Shown piece after piece: positions 11,239 to 23,702 of a stretch of 64,000 nt of DNA. The notes below the pieces were generated by a model that had not been told where the DNA came from, searched no databases, and saw only the letters and a program-made list of their open reading frames with translations. Source of the DNA: Henricia sp. BOLD:AAB3569 (taxonomy: Eukaryota; Echinodermata; Asteroidea; Spinulosida; Echinasteridae); NCBI GenBank assembly GCA_037783545.1, contig JBBELK010001414.1:40870-104869 (forward strand), read 5' to 3'. The translations under genes were made by a program, and so were the position numbers. Every line of letters starts with the position of its first letter. Within the stretch, counting starts at the first letter, position 1.

Positions 11239-14191
11239 GTGCGCAATATAGAGAGTTTAGGGCATGCAAAATTTGAAGTTCGTCGGAACATTTTTCGACC
11301 TCCAAATTTGCCGACGTTTGGACCACACTTTGACCAAATTGCCGAGCCAAACTGCGGTGCGTTAACGACAGTCCGAATGACTGAGCATGCGCACAACTCA
11401 GGAGTACCCCAAAGAGGTGTGTACAGGCAGCCACGGTTTGCGCGAGAGCAGTCAGGAAGCCTCAACCCAGTTTTTTCTAAACTTTGAAATTTCTCTGCCA
11501 TTTCCCGGCGAAAGTCTGTCATTTTTTTATGACAAGTGCGCAATATAGAGAATTTAGGGCATGCAAAATTTGAAGTTCGTCGGAACATTTTTCGACCTCC
11601 AAATTTGCCGACGTTTGGACCACACTTTGACCAAATTGCCGAGCCAAACTGCGGTGCGTTAACGACAGTCCGAATGACTGAGCATGCGCACAACTCAGGA
11701 GTACCCCAAAGAGGTGTGTACAGACAGCCACGGTTTGCGCGAGAGCAGTCAGGAAGCCTCAACCCAGTTTTTTCTAAACTTAGAAATTTCTCTGCCATTT
11801 CCTGGCGAAAGTCTGTCAATTTTTTATGACAAGTGCGCAATATAGAGAGTTTAGGGCATGCAAAATTTGAAGTTCGTCGGAACATTTTTCGACCTCCAAA
11901 TTTGCCGACGTTTGGACCACACTTTGACCAAATTGCCGAGCCAAACTGCGGTGCGTTAACGACAGTCCGAATGACTGAGCATGCGCACAACTCAGGAGTA
12001 CCCCAAAGAGGTGTGTACAGGCAGCCACGGTTTGCGCGAGAGCAGTCAGGAAGCCTCAACCCAGTTTTTTCTAAACTTTGAAATTTCTCTGCCATTTCCC
12101 GGCGAAAGTCTGTCATTTTTTTATGACAAGTGCGCAATATAGAGAATTTAGGGCATGCAAAATTTGAAGTTCGTCGGAACATTTTTCGACCTCCAAATTT
12201 GCCGACGTTTGGACCACACTTTGACCAAATTGCCGAGCCAAACTGCGGTGCGTTAACGACAGTCCGAATGACTGAGCATGCGCACAACTCAGGAGTACCC
12301 CAAAGAGGTGTGTACAGACAGCCACGGTTTGCGCGAGAGCAGTCAGGAAGCCTCAACCCAGTTTTTTCTAAACTTAGAAATTTCTCTGCCATTTCCTGGC
12401 GAAAGTCTGTCAATTTTTTATGACAAGTGCGCAATATAGAGAGTTTAGGGCATGCAAAATTTGAAGTTCGTCGGAACATTTTTCGACCTCCAAATTTGCC
12501 GACGTTTGGACCACACTTTGACCAAATTGCCGAGCCAAACTGCGGTGCGTTAACGACAGTCCGAATGACTGAGCATGCGCACAACTCAGGAGTACCCCAA
12601 AGAGGTGTGTACAGACAGCCACGGTTTGCGCGAGAGCAGTCAGGAAGCCTCAACCCAGTTTTTTCTAAACTTTGAAATTTCTCTGCCATTTCCCGGCGAA
12701 AGTCTGTCATTTTTTTATGACAAGTGCGCAATATAGAGAATTTAGGGCATGCAAAATTTGAAGTTCGTCGGAACATTTTTCGACCTCCAAATTTGCCGAC
12801 GTTTGGACCACACTTTGACCAAATTGCCGAGCCAAACTGCGGTGCGTTAACGACAGTCCGAATGACTGAGCATGCGCACAACTCAGGAGTACCCCAAAGA
12901 GGTGTGTACAGACAGCCACGGTTTGCGCGAGAGCAGTCAGGAAGCCTCAACCCAGTTTTTTCTAAACTTTGAAATTTCTCTGCCATTTCCCGGCGAAAGT
13001 CTGTCAATTTTGTATGACAAGTGCGCAATATAGAGAGTTTAGGGCATGCAAAATGTGAAGTTCGTCGGAACATTTTTCGACCTCCAAATTTGCCGACGTT
13101 TGGACCACACTTTGACCAAATTGCCGAGCCAAACTGCGGTGCGTTAACGACAGTCCGAATGACTGAGCATGCGCACAACTCAGGAGTACCCCAAAGAGGT
13201 GTGTACAGACAGCCACGGTTTGCGCGAGAGCAGTCAGGAAGCCTCAACCCAGTTTTTTCTAAACTTTGAAATTTCTCTGCCATTTCCCGGCGAAAGTCTG
13301 TCAATTTTTTATGACAAGTGCGCAATATAGAGAGTTTAGGGCATGCAAAATTTGAAGTTCGTCGGAACATTTTTCGACCTCCAAATTTGCCGACGTTTGG
13401 ACCACACTTTGACCAAATTGCCGAGCCAAACTGCTGTGCGTTAACGACAGTCCGAATGACTGAGCATGCGCACAACTCAGGAGTACCCCAAAGAGGTGTG
13501 TACAGACAGCCACGGTTTGCGCGAGAGCAGTCAGGAAGCCTCAACCCAGTTTTTTCTAAACTTTGAAATTTCTCTGCCATTTCCCGGCGAAAGTCTGTCA
13601 TTTTTTTATGACAAGTGCGCAATATAGAGAATTTAGGGCATGCAAAATTTGAAGTTCGTCGGAACATTTTTCGACCTCCAAATTTGCCGACGTTTGGACC
13701 ACACTTTGACCAAATTGCCGAGCCAAACTGCGGTGCGTTAACGACAGTCCGAATGACTGAGCATGCGCACAACTCAGGAGTACCCCAAAGAGGTGTGTAC
13801 AGACAGCCACGGTTTGCGCGAGAGCAGTCAGGAAGCCTCAACCCATTTTTTTCTAAACTTAGAAATTTCTCTGCCATTTCCTGGCGAAAGTCTGTCATTT
13901 TTTTATGACAAGTGCGCAATATAGAGAGTTTAGGGCATGCAAAATTTGAAGTTCGTCGGAACATTTTTCGACCTCCAAATTTGCCGACGTTTGGACCACA
14001 CTTTGACCAAATTGCCGAGCCAAACTGCGGTGCGTTAACGACAGTCCGAATGACTGAGCATGCGCACAACTCAGGAGTACCCCAAAGAGGTGTGTACAGA
14101 CAGCCACGGTTTGCGCGAGAGCAGTCAGGAAGCCTCAACCCAGTTTTTTCTAAACTTTGAAATTTCTCTGCCATTTCCCGGCGAAAGTCTG

Positions 14192-16567
14192 TCATTTTTT
14201 TATGACAAGTGCGCAATATAGAGAATTTAGGGCATGCAAAATTTGAAGTTCGTCGGAACATTTTTCGACCTCCAAATTTGCCGACGTTTGGACCACACTT
14301 TGACCAAATTGCCGAGCCAAACTGCGGTGCGTTAACGACAGTCCGAATGACTGAGCATGCGCACAACTCAGGAGTACCCCAAAGAGGTGTGTACAGACAG
14401 CCACGGTTTGCGCGAGAGCAGTCAGGAAGCCTCAACCCAGTTTTTTCTAAACTTTGAAATTTCTCTGCCATTTCCCGGCGAAAGTCTGTCAATTTTGTAT
14501 GACAAGTGCGCAATATAGAGAGTTTAGGGCATGCAAAATTTGAAGTTCGTCGGAACATTTTTCGACCTCCAAATTTGCCGACGTTTGGACCACACTTTGA
14601 CCAAATTGCCGAGCCAAACTGCGGTGCGTTAACGACAGTCCGAATGACTGAGCATGCGCACAACTCAGGAGTACCCCAAAGAGGTGTGTACAGACAGCCA
14701 CGGTTTGCGCGAGAGCAGTCAGGAAGCCTCAACCCAGTTTTTTCTAAACTTTGAAATTTCTCTGCCATTTCCCGGCGAAAGTCTGTCAATTTTTTATGAC
14801 AAGTGCGCAATATAGAGAGTTTAGGGCATGCAAAATTTGAAGTTCGTCGGAACATTTTTCGACCTCCAAATTTGCCGACGTTTGGACCACACTTTGACCA
14901 AATTGCCGAGCCAAACTGCTGTGCGTTAACGACAGTCCGAATGACTGAGCATGCGCACAACTCAGGAGTACCCCAAAGAGGTGTGTACAGACAGCCACGG
15001 TTTGCGCGAGAGCAGTCAGGAAGCCTCAACCCAGTTTTTTCTAAACTTTGGAATTTCTCTGCCATTTCCCGGCGAAAGTCTGTCAATTTTTTATGACAAG
15101 TGCGCAATATAGAGAGTTTAGGGCATGCAAAATTTGAAGTTCGTCTGAAAATTTGTCGACCTCCAAATTTGCCGACGTTTGGACCACACTTTGACCAAAT
15201 TGCCGAGCCAAACTGCGGTGCGTTAACGACAGTCCGAATGACTGAGCATGCGCACAACTCAGGAGTACCCCAAAGAGGTGTGTACAGACAGCCACGGTTT
15301 GCGCGAGAGCAGTCAGGAAGCCTCAACCCAGTTTTTTCTAAACTTTGAAATTTCTCTGCCATTTCCCGGCGAAAGTCTGTCATTTTTTTATGACAAGTGC
15401 GCAATATAGAGAATTTAGGGCATGCAAAATTTGAAGTTCGTCGGAACATTTTTCGACCTCCAAATTTGCCGACGTTTGGACCACACTTTGACCAAATTGC
15501 CGAGCCAAACTGCGGTGCGTTAACGACAGTCCGAATGACTGAGCATGCGCACAACTCAGGAGTACCCCAAAGAGGTGTGTACAGACAGCCACGGTTTGCG
15601 CGAGAGCAGTCAGGAAGCCTCAACCCAGTTTTTTCTAAACTTTGAAATTTCTCTGCCATTTCCCGGCGAAAGTCTGTCAATTTTGTATGACAAGTGCGCA
15701 ATATAGAGAGTTTAGGGCATGCAAAATTTGAAGTTCGTCGGAACATTTTTCGACCTCCAAATTTGCCGACGTTTGGACCACACTTTGACCAAATTGCCGA
15801 GCCAAACTGCGGTGCGTTAACGACAGTCCGAATGACTGAGCATGCGCACAACTCAGGAGTACCCCAAAGAGGTGTGTACAGACAGCCACGGTTTGCGCGA
15901 GAGCAGTCAGGAAGCCTCAACCCAGTTTTTTCTAAACTTTGAAATTTCTCTGCCATTTCCCGGCGAAAGTCTGTCAATTTTTTATGACAAGTGCGCAATA
16001 TAGAGAGTTTAGGGCATGCAAAATTTGAAGTTCGTCGGAACATTTTTCGACCTCCAAATTTGCCGACGTTTGGACCACACTTTGACCAAATTGCCGAGCC
16101 AAACTGCTGTGCGTTAACGACAGTCCGAATGACTGAGCATGCGCACAACTCAGGAGTACCCCAAAGAGGTGTGTACAGACAGCCACGGTTTGCGCGAGAG
16201 CAGTCAGGAAGCCTCAACCCAGTTTTTTCTAAACTTTGGAATTTCTCTGCCATTTCCCGGCGAAAGTCTGTCAATTTTTTATGACAAGTGCGCAATATAG
16301 AGAGTTTAGGGCATGCAAAATTTGAAGTTCGTCTGAAAATTTGTCGACCTCCAAATTTGCCGACGTTTGGACCACACTTTGACCAAATTGCCGAGCCAAA
16401 CTGCGGTGCGTTAACGACAGTCCGAATGACTGAGCATGCGCACAACTCAGGAGTACCCCAAAGAGGTGTGTACAGACAGCCACGGTTTGCGCGAGAGCAG
16501 TCAGGAAGCCTCAACCCAGCTTTTTCTAAACTTTGAAATTTCTCTGCCATTTCCCGGCGAAAGTCTG
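14192..16567 (+). repeat. Two direct copies of a 1188-bp four-monomer higher-order repeat
   Basis: Copy 1 (about 14192-15379) and copy 2 (about 15380-16567) contain the same ordered types. Type 1 has linker GTCATTTTTTTATGAC with GAGAATTTAGGG. Type 2 has linker TTTTGTATGAC. Type 3 has ACTGCTGTGCG with TTTGGAATTTC. Type 4 has GTCTGAAAATTTGTCGACC. The only clear difference noticed is CCCAGCTTTTTC at the end of copy 2. The same ordered set recurs around 20.1-21.3, 22.5-23.7 and 34.4-35.6 kb. Confidence 0.85.
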
Positions 16568-18580
16568 TCAATTTTTTATGACAAGTGCGCAATATAGAGA
16601 GTTTAGGGCATGCAAAATTTGAAGTTCGTCGGAACATTTTTCGACCTCCAAATTTGCCGACGTTTGGACCACACTTTGACCAAATTGCCGAGCCAAACTG
16701 CGGTGCGTTAACGACAGTCCGAATGACTGAGCATGCGCACAACTCAGGAGTACCCCAAAGAGGTGTGTACAGACAGCCACGGTTTGCGCGAGAGCAGTCA
16801 GGAAGCCTCAACCCAGTTTTTTCTAAACTTTGAAATTTCTCTGCCATTTCCCGGCGAAAGTCTGTCAATTTTTTTATGACAAGTGCGTAATATAGAGAGT
16901 TTAGGGCATGCAAAATTTGAAGTTCGTCGGAACATTTTTCGACCTCCAAATTTGCCGACGTTTGGACCACACTTTGACCAAATTGCCGAGCCAAACTGCG
17001 GTGCGTTAACGACAGTCCGAATGACTGAGCATGCGCACAACTCAGGAGTACCCCAAAGAGGTGTGTACAGACAGCCACGGTTTGCGCGAGAGCAGTCAGG
17101 AAGCCTCAACCCAGTTTTTTCTAAACTTTGAAATTTCTCTGCCATTTCCCGGCGAAAGTCTGTCAATTTTGTATGACAAGTGCGCAATATAGAGAGTTTA
17201 GGGCATGCAAAATTTGAAGTTCGTCGGAACATTTTTCGACCTCCAAATTTGCCGACGTTTGGACCACACTTTGACCAAATTGCCGAGCCAAACTGCGGTG
17301 CGTTAACGACAGTCCGAATGACTGAGCATGCGCACAACTCAGGAGTACCCCAAAGAGGTGTGTACAGACAGCCACGGTTTGCGCGAGAGCAGTCAGGAAG
17401 CCTCAACCCAGTTTTTTCTAAACTTTGAAATTTCTCTGCCATTTCCCGGCGAAAGTCTGTCAATTTTGTATGACAAGTGCGCAATATAGAGAGTTTAGGG
17501 CATGCAAAATTTGAAGTTCGTCGGAACATTTTTCGACCTCCAAATTTGCCGACGTTTGGACCACACTTTGACCAAATTGCCGAGCCAAACTGCGGTGCGT
17601 TAACGACAGTCCGAATGACTGAGCATGCGCACAACTCAGGAGTACCCCAAAGAGGTGTGTACAGACAGCCACGGTTTGCGCGAGAGCAGTCAGGAAGCCT
17701 CAACCCAGTTTTTTCTAAACTTTGAAATTTCTCTGCCATTTCCCGGCGAAAGTCTGTCAATTTTTTATGACAAGTGCGCAATATAGAGAGTTTAGGGCAT
17801 GCAAAATTTGAAGTTCGTCGGAACATTTTTCGACCTCCAAATTTGCCGACGTTTGGACCACACTTTGACCAAATTGCCGAGCCAAACTGCTGTGCGTTAA
17901 CGACAGTCCGAATGACTGAGCATGCGCACAACTCAGGAGTACCCCAAAGAGGTGTGTACAGACAGCCACGGTTTGCGCGAGAGCAGTCAGGAAGCCTCAA
18001 CCCAGTTTTTTCTAAACTTTGGAATTTCTCTGCCATTTCCCGGCGAAAGTCTGTCAATTTTTTATGACAAGTGCGCAATATAGAGAGTTTAGGGCATGCA
18101 AAATTTGAAGTTCGTCTGAAAATTTGTCGACCTCCAAATTTGCCGACGTTTGGACCACACTTTGACCAAATTGCCGAGCCAAACTGCGGTGCGTTAACGA
18201 CAGTCTGAATGACTGAGCATGCGCACAACTCAGGAGTACCCCAAAGAGGTGTGTACAGACAGCCACGGTTTGCGCGAGAGCAGTCAGGAAGCCTCAACCC
18301 AGCTTTTTCTAAACTTTGAAATTTCTCTGCCATTTCCCGGCGAAAGTCTGTCAATTTTTTATGACAAGTGCGCAATATAGAGAGTTTAGGGCATGCAAAA
18401 TTTGAAGTTCGTCGGAACATTTTTCGACCTCCAAATTTGCCGACGTTTGGACCACACTTTGACCAAATTGCCGAGCCAAACTGCGGTGCGTTAACGACAG
18501 TCCGAATGACTGAGCATGCGCACAACTCAGGAGTACCCCAAAGAGGTGTGTACAGACAGCCACGGTTTGCGCGAGAGCAG

Positions 18581-21500
18581 TCAGGAAGCCTCAACCCAGT
18601 TTTTTCTAAACTTTGAAATTTCTCTGCCATTTCCCGGCGAAAGTCTGTCAATTTTTTTATGACAAGTGCGCAATATAGAGAGTTTAGGGCATGCAAAATT
18701 TGAAGTTCGTCGGAACATTTTTCGACCTCCAAATTTGCCGACGTTTGGACCACACTTTGACCAAATTGCCGAGCCAAACTGCGGTGCGTTAACGACAGTC
18801 CGAATGACTGAGCATGCGCCCAACTCAGGAGTACCCCAAAGAGGTGTGTACAGACAGCCACGGTTTGCGCGAGAGCAGTCAGGAAGCCTCAACCCAGTTT
18901 TTTCTAAACTTTGAAATTTCTCTGCCATTTCCCGGCGAAAGTCTGTCAATTTTTTTATGACAAGTGCGCAATATAGAGAGTTTAGAGCATGCAAATTTGA
19001 AGTTCGTCGGAACATTTTTCGACCTCCAAATTTGCCGACGTTTGGACCACACTTTGACCAAATTGCCGAGCCAAACTGCGGTGCGTTAACGACAGTCCGA
19101 ATGACTGAGCATGCGCACAACTCAGGAGTACCCCAAAGAGGTGTGTACAGACAGCCACGGTTTGCGCGAGAGCAGTCAGGAAGCCTCAACCCAGTTTTTT
19201 CTAAACTTAGAAATTTCTCTGCCATTTCCCGGCGAAAGTCTGTCAATTTGTTTATGACAAGTGCGCAATATAGAGAGTTTAGGGCATGCAAAATTTGAAG
19301 TTCGTCGGAACATTTTTCGACCTCCAAATTTGCCGACGTTTGGACCACACTTTGACCAAATTGCCGAGCCAAACTGCGGTGCGTTAACGACAGTCCGAAT
19401 GACTGAGCATGCGCACAACTCAGGAGTACCCCAAAGAGGTGTGTACAGACAGCCACGGTTTGCGCGAGAGCAGTCAGGAAGCCTCAACCCAGTTTTTTCT
19501 AAACTTTGAAATTTCTCTGCCATTTCCCGGCGAAAGTCTGTCATTTTTTTATGACAAGTGCGCAATATAGAGAATTTAGGGCATGCAAAATTTGAAGTTC
19601 GTCGGAACATTTTTCGACCTCCAAATTTGCCGACGTTTGGACCACACTTTGACCAAATTGCCGAGCCAAACTGCGGTGCGTTAACGACAGTCCGAATGAC
19701 TGAGCATGCGCACAACTCAGGAGTACCCCAAAGAGGTGTGTACAGACAGCCACGGTTTGCGCGAGAGCAGTCAGGAAGCCTCAACCCAGTTTTTTCTAAA
19801 CTTAGAAATTTCTCTGCCATTTCCTGGCGAAAGTCTGTCAATTTTTTATGACAAGTGCGCAATATAGAGAGTTTAGGGCATGCAAAATTTGAAGTTCGTC
19901 GGAACATTTTTCGACCTCCAAATTTGCCGACGTTTGGACCACACTTTGACCAAATTGCCGAGCCAAACTGCGGTGCGTTAACGACAGTCCGAATGACTGA
20001 GCATGCGCACAACTCAGGAGTACCCCAAAGAGGTGTGTACAGACAGCCACGGTTTGCGCGAGAGCAGTCAGGAAGCATCAACCCAGTTTTTTCTAAACTT
20101 TGAAATTTCTCTGCCATTTCCCGGCGAAAGTCTGTCATTTTTTTATGACAAGTGCGCAATATAGAGAATTTAGGGCATGCAAAATTTGAAGTTCGTCGGA
20201 ACATTTTTCGACCTCCAAATTTGCCGACGTTTGGACCACACTTTGACCAAATTGCCGAGCCAAACTGCGGTGCGTTAACGACAGTCCGAATGACTGAGCA
20301 TGCGCACAACTCAGGAGTACCCCAAAGAGGTGTGTACAGACAGCCACGGTTTGCGCGAGAGCAGTCAGGAAGCCTCAACCCAGTTTTTTCTAAACTTTGA
20401 AATTTCTCTGCCATTTCCCGGCGAAAGTCTGTCAATTTTGTATGACAAGTGCGCAATATAGAGAGTTTAGGGCATGCAAAATTTGAAGTTCGTCGGAACA
20501 TTTTTCGACCTCCAAATTTGCCGACGTTTGGACCACACTTTGACCAAATTGCCGAGCCAAACTGCGGTGCGTTAACGACAGTCCGAATGACTGAGCATGC
20601 GCACAACTCAGGAGTACCCCAAAGAGGTGTGTACAGACAGCCACGGTTTGCGCGAGAGCAGTCAGGAAGCCTCAACCCAGTTTTTTCTAAACTTTGAAAT
20701 TTCTCTGCCATTTCCCGGCGAAAGTCTGTCAATTTTTTATGACAAGTGCGCAATATAGAGAGTTTAGGGCATGCAAAATTTGAAGTTCGTCGGAACATTT
20801 TTCGACCTCCAAATTTGCCGACGTTTGGACCACACTTTGACCAAATTGCCGAGCCAAACTGCTGTGCGTTAACGACAGTCCGAATGACTGAGCATGCGCA
20901 CAACTCAGGAGTACCCCAAAGAGGTGTGTACAGACAGCCACGGTTTGCGCGAGAGCAGTCAGGAAGCCTCAACCCAGTTTTTTCTAAAATTTGGAATTTC
21001 TCTGCCATTTCCCGGCGAAAGTCTGTCAATTTTTTATGACAAGTGCGCAATATAGAGAGTTTAGGGCATGCAAAATTTGAAGTTCGTCTGAAAATTTGTC
21101 GACCTCCAAATTTGCCGACGTTTGGACCACACTTTGACCAAATTACCGAGCCAAACTGCGGTGCGTTAACGACAGTCCGAATGACTGAGCATGCGCACAA
21201 CTCAGGAGTACCCCAAAGAGGTGTGTACAGACAGCCACGGTTTGCGCGAGAGCAGTCAGGAAGCCTCAACCCAGCTTTTTCTAAACTTTGAAATTTCTCT
21301 GCCATTTCCCGGCGAAAGTCTGTCAATTTTTTATGACAAGTGCGCAATATAGAGAGTTTAGGGCATGCAAAATTTGAAGTTCGTCGGAACATTTTTCGAC
21401 CTCCAAATTTGCCGACGTTTGGACCACACTTTGACCAAATTGCCGAGCCAAACTGCGGTGCGTTAACGACAGTCTGAATGACTGAGCATGCGCACAACCC

Positions 21501-23702
21501 AGGAGTACCCCAAAGAGGTGTGTACAGACAGCCACGGTTTGCGCGAGAGCAGTCAGGAAGCCTCAACCCAGTTTTTTCTAAACTTTGAAATTTCTCTGCC
21601 ATTTCCCTGCGAAAGTCTGTCAATTTTTTTATGACAAGTGCGCAATATAGAGAGTTTAGGGCATGCAAAATTTGAAGTTCGTCGGAACATTTTTCGACCT
21701 CCAAATTTGCCGACGTTTGGACCACACTTTGACCAAATTGCCGAGCCAAACTGCGGTGCGTTAACGACAGTCCGAATGACTGAGCATGCGCCCAACTCAG
21801 GAGTACCCCAAAGAGGTGTGTACAGACAGCCACGGTTTGCGCGAGAGCAGTCAGGAAGCCTCAACCCAGTTTTTTCTAAACTTTGAAATTTCTCTGCCAT
21901 TTCCCGGCGAAAGTCTGTCAATTTTTTTATGACAAGTGCGCAATATAGAGAGTTTAGGGCATGCAAAATTTGAAGTTCGTCGGAACATTTTTCGACCTCC
22001 AAATTTGCCGACGTTTGGACCACACTTTGACCAAATTGCCGAGCCAAACTGCGGTGCGTTAACGACAGTCCGAATGACTGAGCATGCGCACAACTCAGGA
22101 GTACCCCAAAGAGGTGTGTACAGACAGCCACGGTTTGCGCGAGAGCAGTCAGGAAGCCTCAACCCAGTTTTTTCTAAACTTAGAAATTTCTCTGCCATTT
22201 CCCGGCGAAAGTCTGTCAATTTTTTTATGACAAGTGCGCAATATAGAAAGTTTAGGGCATGCAAAATTTGAAGTTCGTCGGAACATTTTTCGACCTCCAA
22301 ATTTGCCGACGTTTGGACCACACTTTGACCAAATTGCCGAGCCAAACTGCGGTGCGTTAACGACAGTCCGAATGACTGAGCATGCGCACAACTCAGGAGT
22401 ACCCCAAAGAGGTGTGTACAGACAGCCACGGTTTGCGCGAGAGCAGTCAGGAAGCCTCAACCCAGTTTTTTCTAAACTTTGAAATTTCTCTGCCATTTCC
22501 CGGCGAAAGTCTGTCATTTTTTTATGACAAGTGCGCAATATAGAGAATTTAGGGCATGCAAAATTTGAAGTTCGTCGGAACATTTTTCGACCTCCAAATT
22601 TGCCGACGTTTGGACCACACTTTGACCAAATTGCCGAGCCAAACTGCGGTGCGTTAACGACAGTCCGAATGACTGAGCATGCGCACAACTCAGGAGTACC
22701 CCAAAGAGGTGTGTACAGACAGCCACGGTTTGCGCGAGAGCAGTCAGGAAGCCTCAACCCAGTTTTTTCTAAACTTTGAAATTTCTCTGCCATTTCCCGG
22801 CGAAAGTCTGTCAATTTTGTATGACAAGTGCGCAATATAGAGAGTTTAGGGCATGCAAAATTTGAAGTTCGTCGGAACATTTTTCGACCTCCAAATTTGC
22901 CGACGTTTGGACCACACTTTGACCAAATTGCCGAGCCAAACTGCGGTGCGTTAACGACAGTCCGAATGACTGAGCATGCGCACAACTCAGGAGTACCCCA
23001 AAGAGGTGTGTACAGACAGCCACGGTTTGCGCGAGAGCAGTCAGGAAGCCTCAACCCATTTTTTTCTAAACTTTGAAATTTCTCTGCCATTTCCCGGCGA
23101 AAGTCTGTCATTTTTTTATGACAAGTGCGCAATATAGAGAGTTTAGGGCATGCAAAATTTGAAGTTCGTCGGAACATTTTTCGACCTCCAAATTTGCCGA
23201 CGTTTGGACCACACTTTGACCAAATTGCCGAGCCAAACTGCTGTGCGTTAACGACAGTCCGAATGACTGAGCATGCGCACAACTCAGGAGTACCCCAAAG
23301 AGGTGTGTACAGACAGCCACGGTTTGCGCGAGAGCAGTCAGGAAGCCTCAACCCAGTTTTTTTCTAAACTTTGGAATTTCTCTGCCATTTCCCGGCGAAA
23401 GTCTGTCAATTTTTTATGACAAGTGCGCAATATAGAGAGTTTAGGGCATGCAAAATTTGAAGTTCGTCTGAAAATTTGTCGACCTCCAAATTTGCCGACG
23501 TTTGGACCACACTTTGACCAAATTGCCGAGCCAAACTGCGGTGCGTTAACGACAGTCCGAATGACTGAGCATGCGCACAACTCAGGAGTACCCCAAAGAG
23601 GTGTGTACAGACAGCCACGGTTTGCGCGAGAGCAGTCAGGAAGCCTCAACCCAGTTTTTTCTAAACTTTGAAATTTCTCTGCCATTTCCCGGCGAAAGTC
23701 TG
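18581..23702 (+). repeat. Ten-monomer higher-order repeat followed by a copy lacking two monomers
   Basis: The GCGCCCAACTC monomer at about 18581-18880 recurs at about 21553-21850 (spacing 2972 bp, ten monomers). The next three monomers line up by type. In the second copy, two monomers corresponding to about 19838-20431 are missing, after which the TTTTGTATG, CTGCTGTGCG and GTCTGAAAATTTG types follow in the same order. This is a visible example of whole-monomer deletion by unequal exchange. Confidence 0.65.

Noticed and set aside
11154..17078. 1974-codon minus-strand ORF as a giant repeat-protein gene
   Set aside because: It is the satellite read through in a frame kept open by the 297-bp period. 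The first codon is GTG (complement of 17076-17078), not ATG. Other frames are open in the same DNA, and frame breaks follow T-tract length. No promoter, signal or domain supports a gene.
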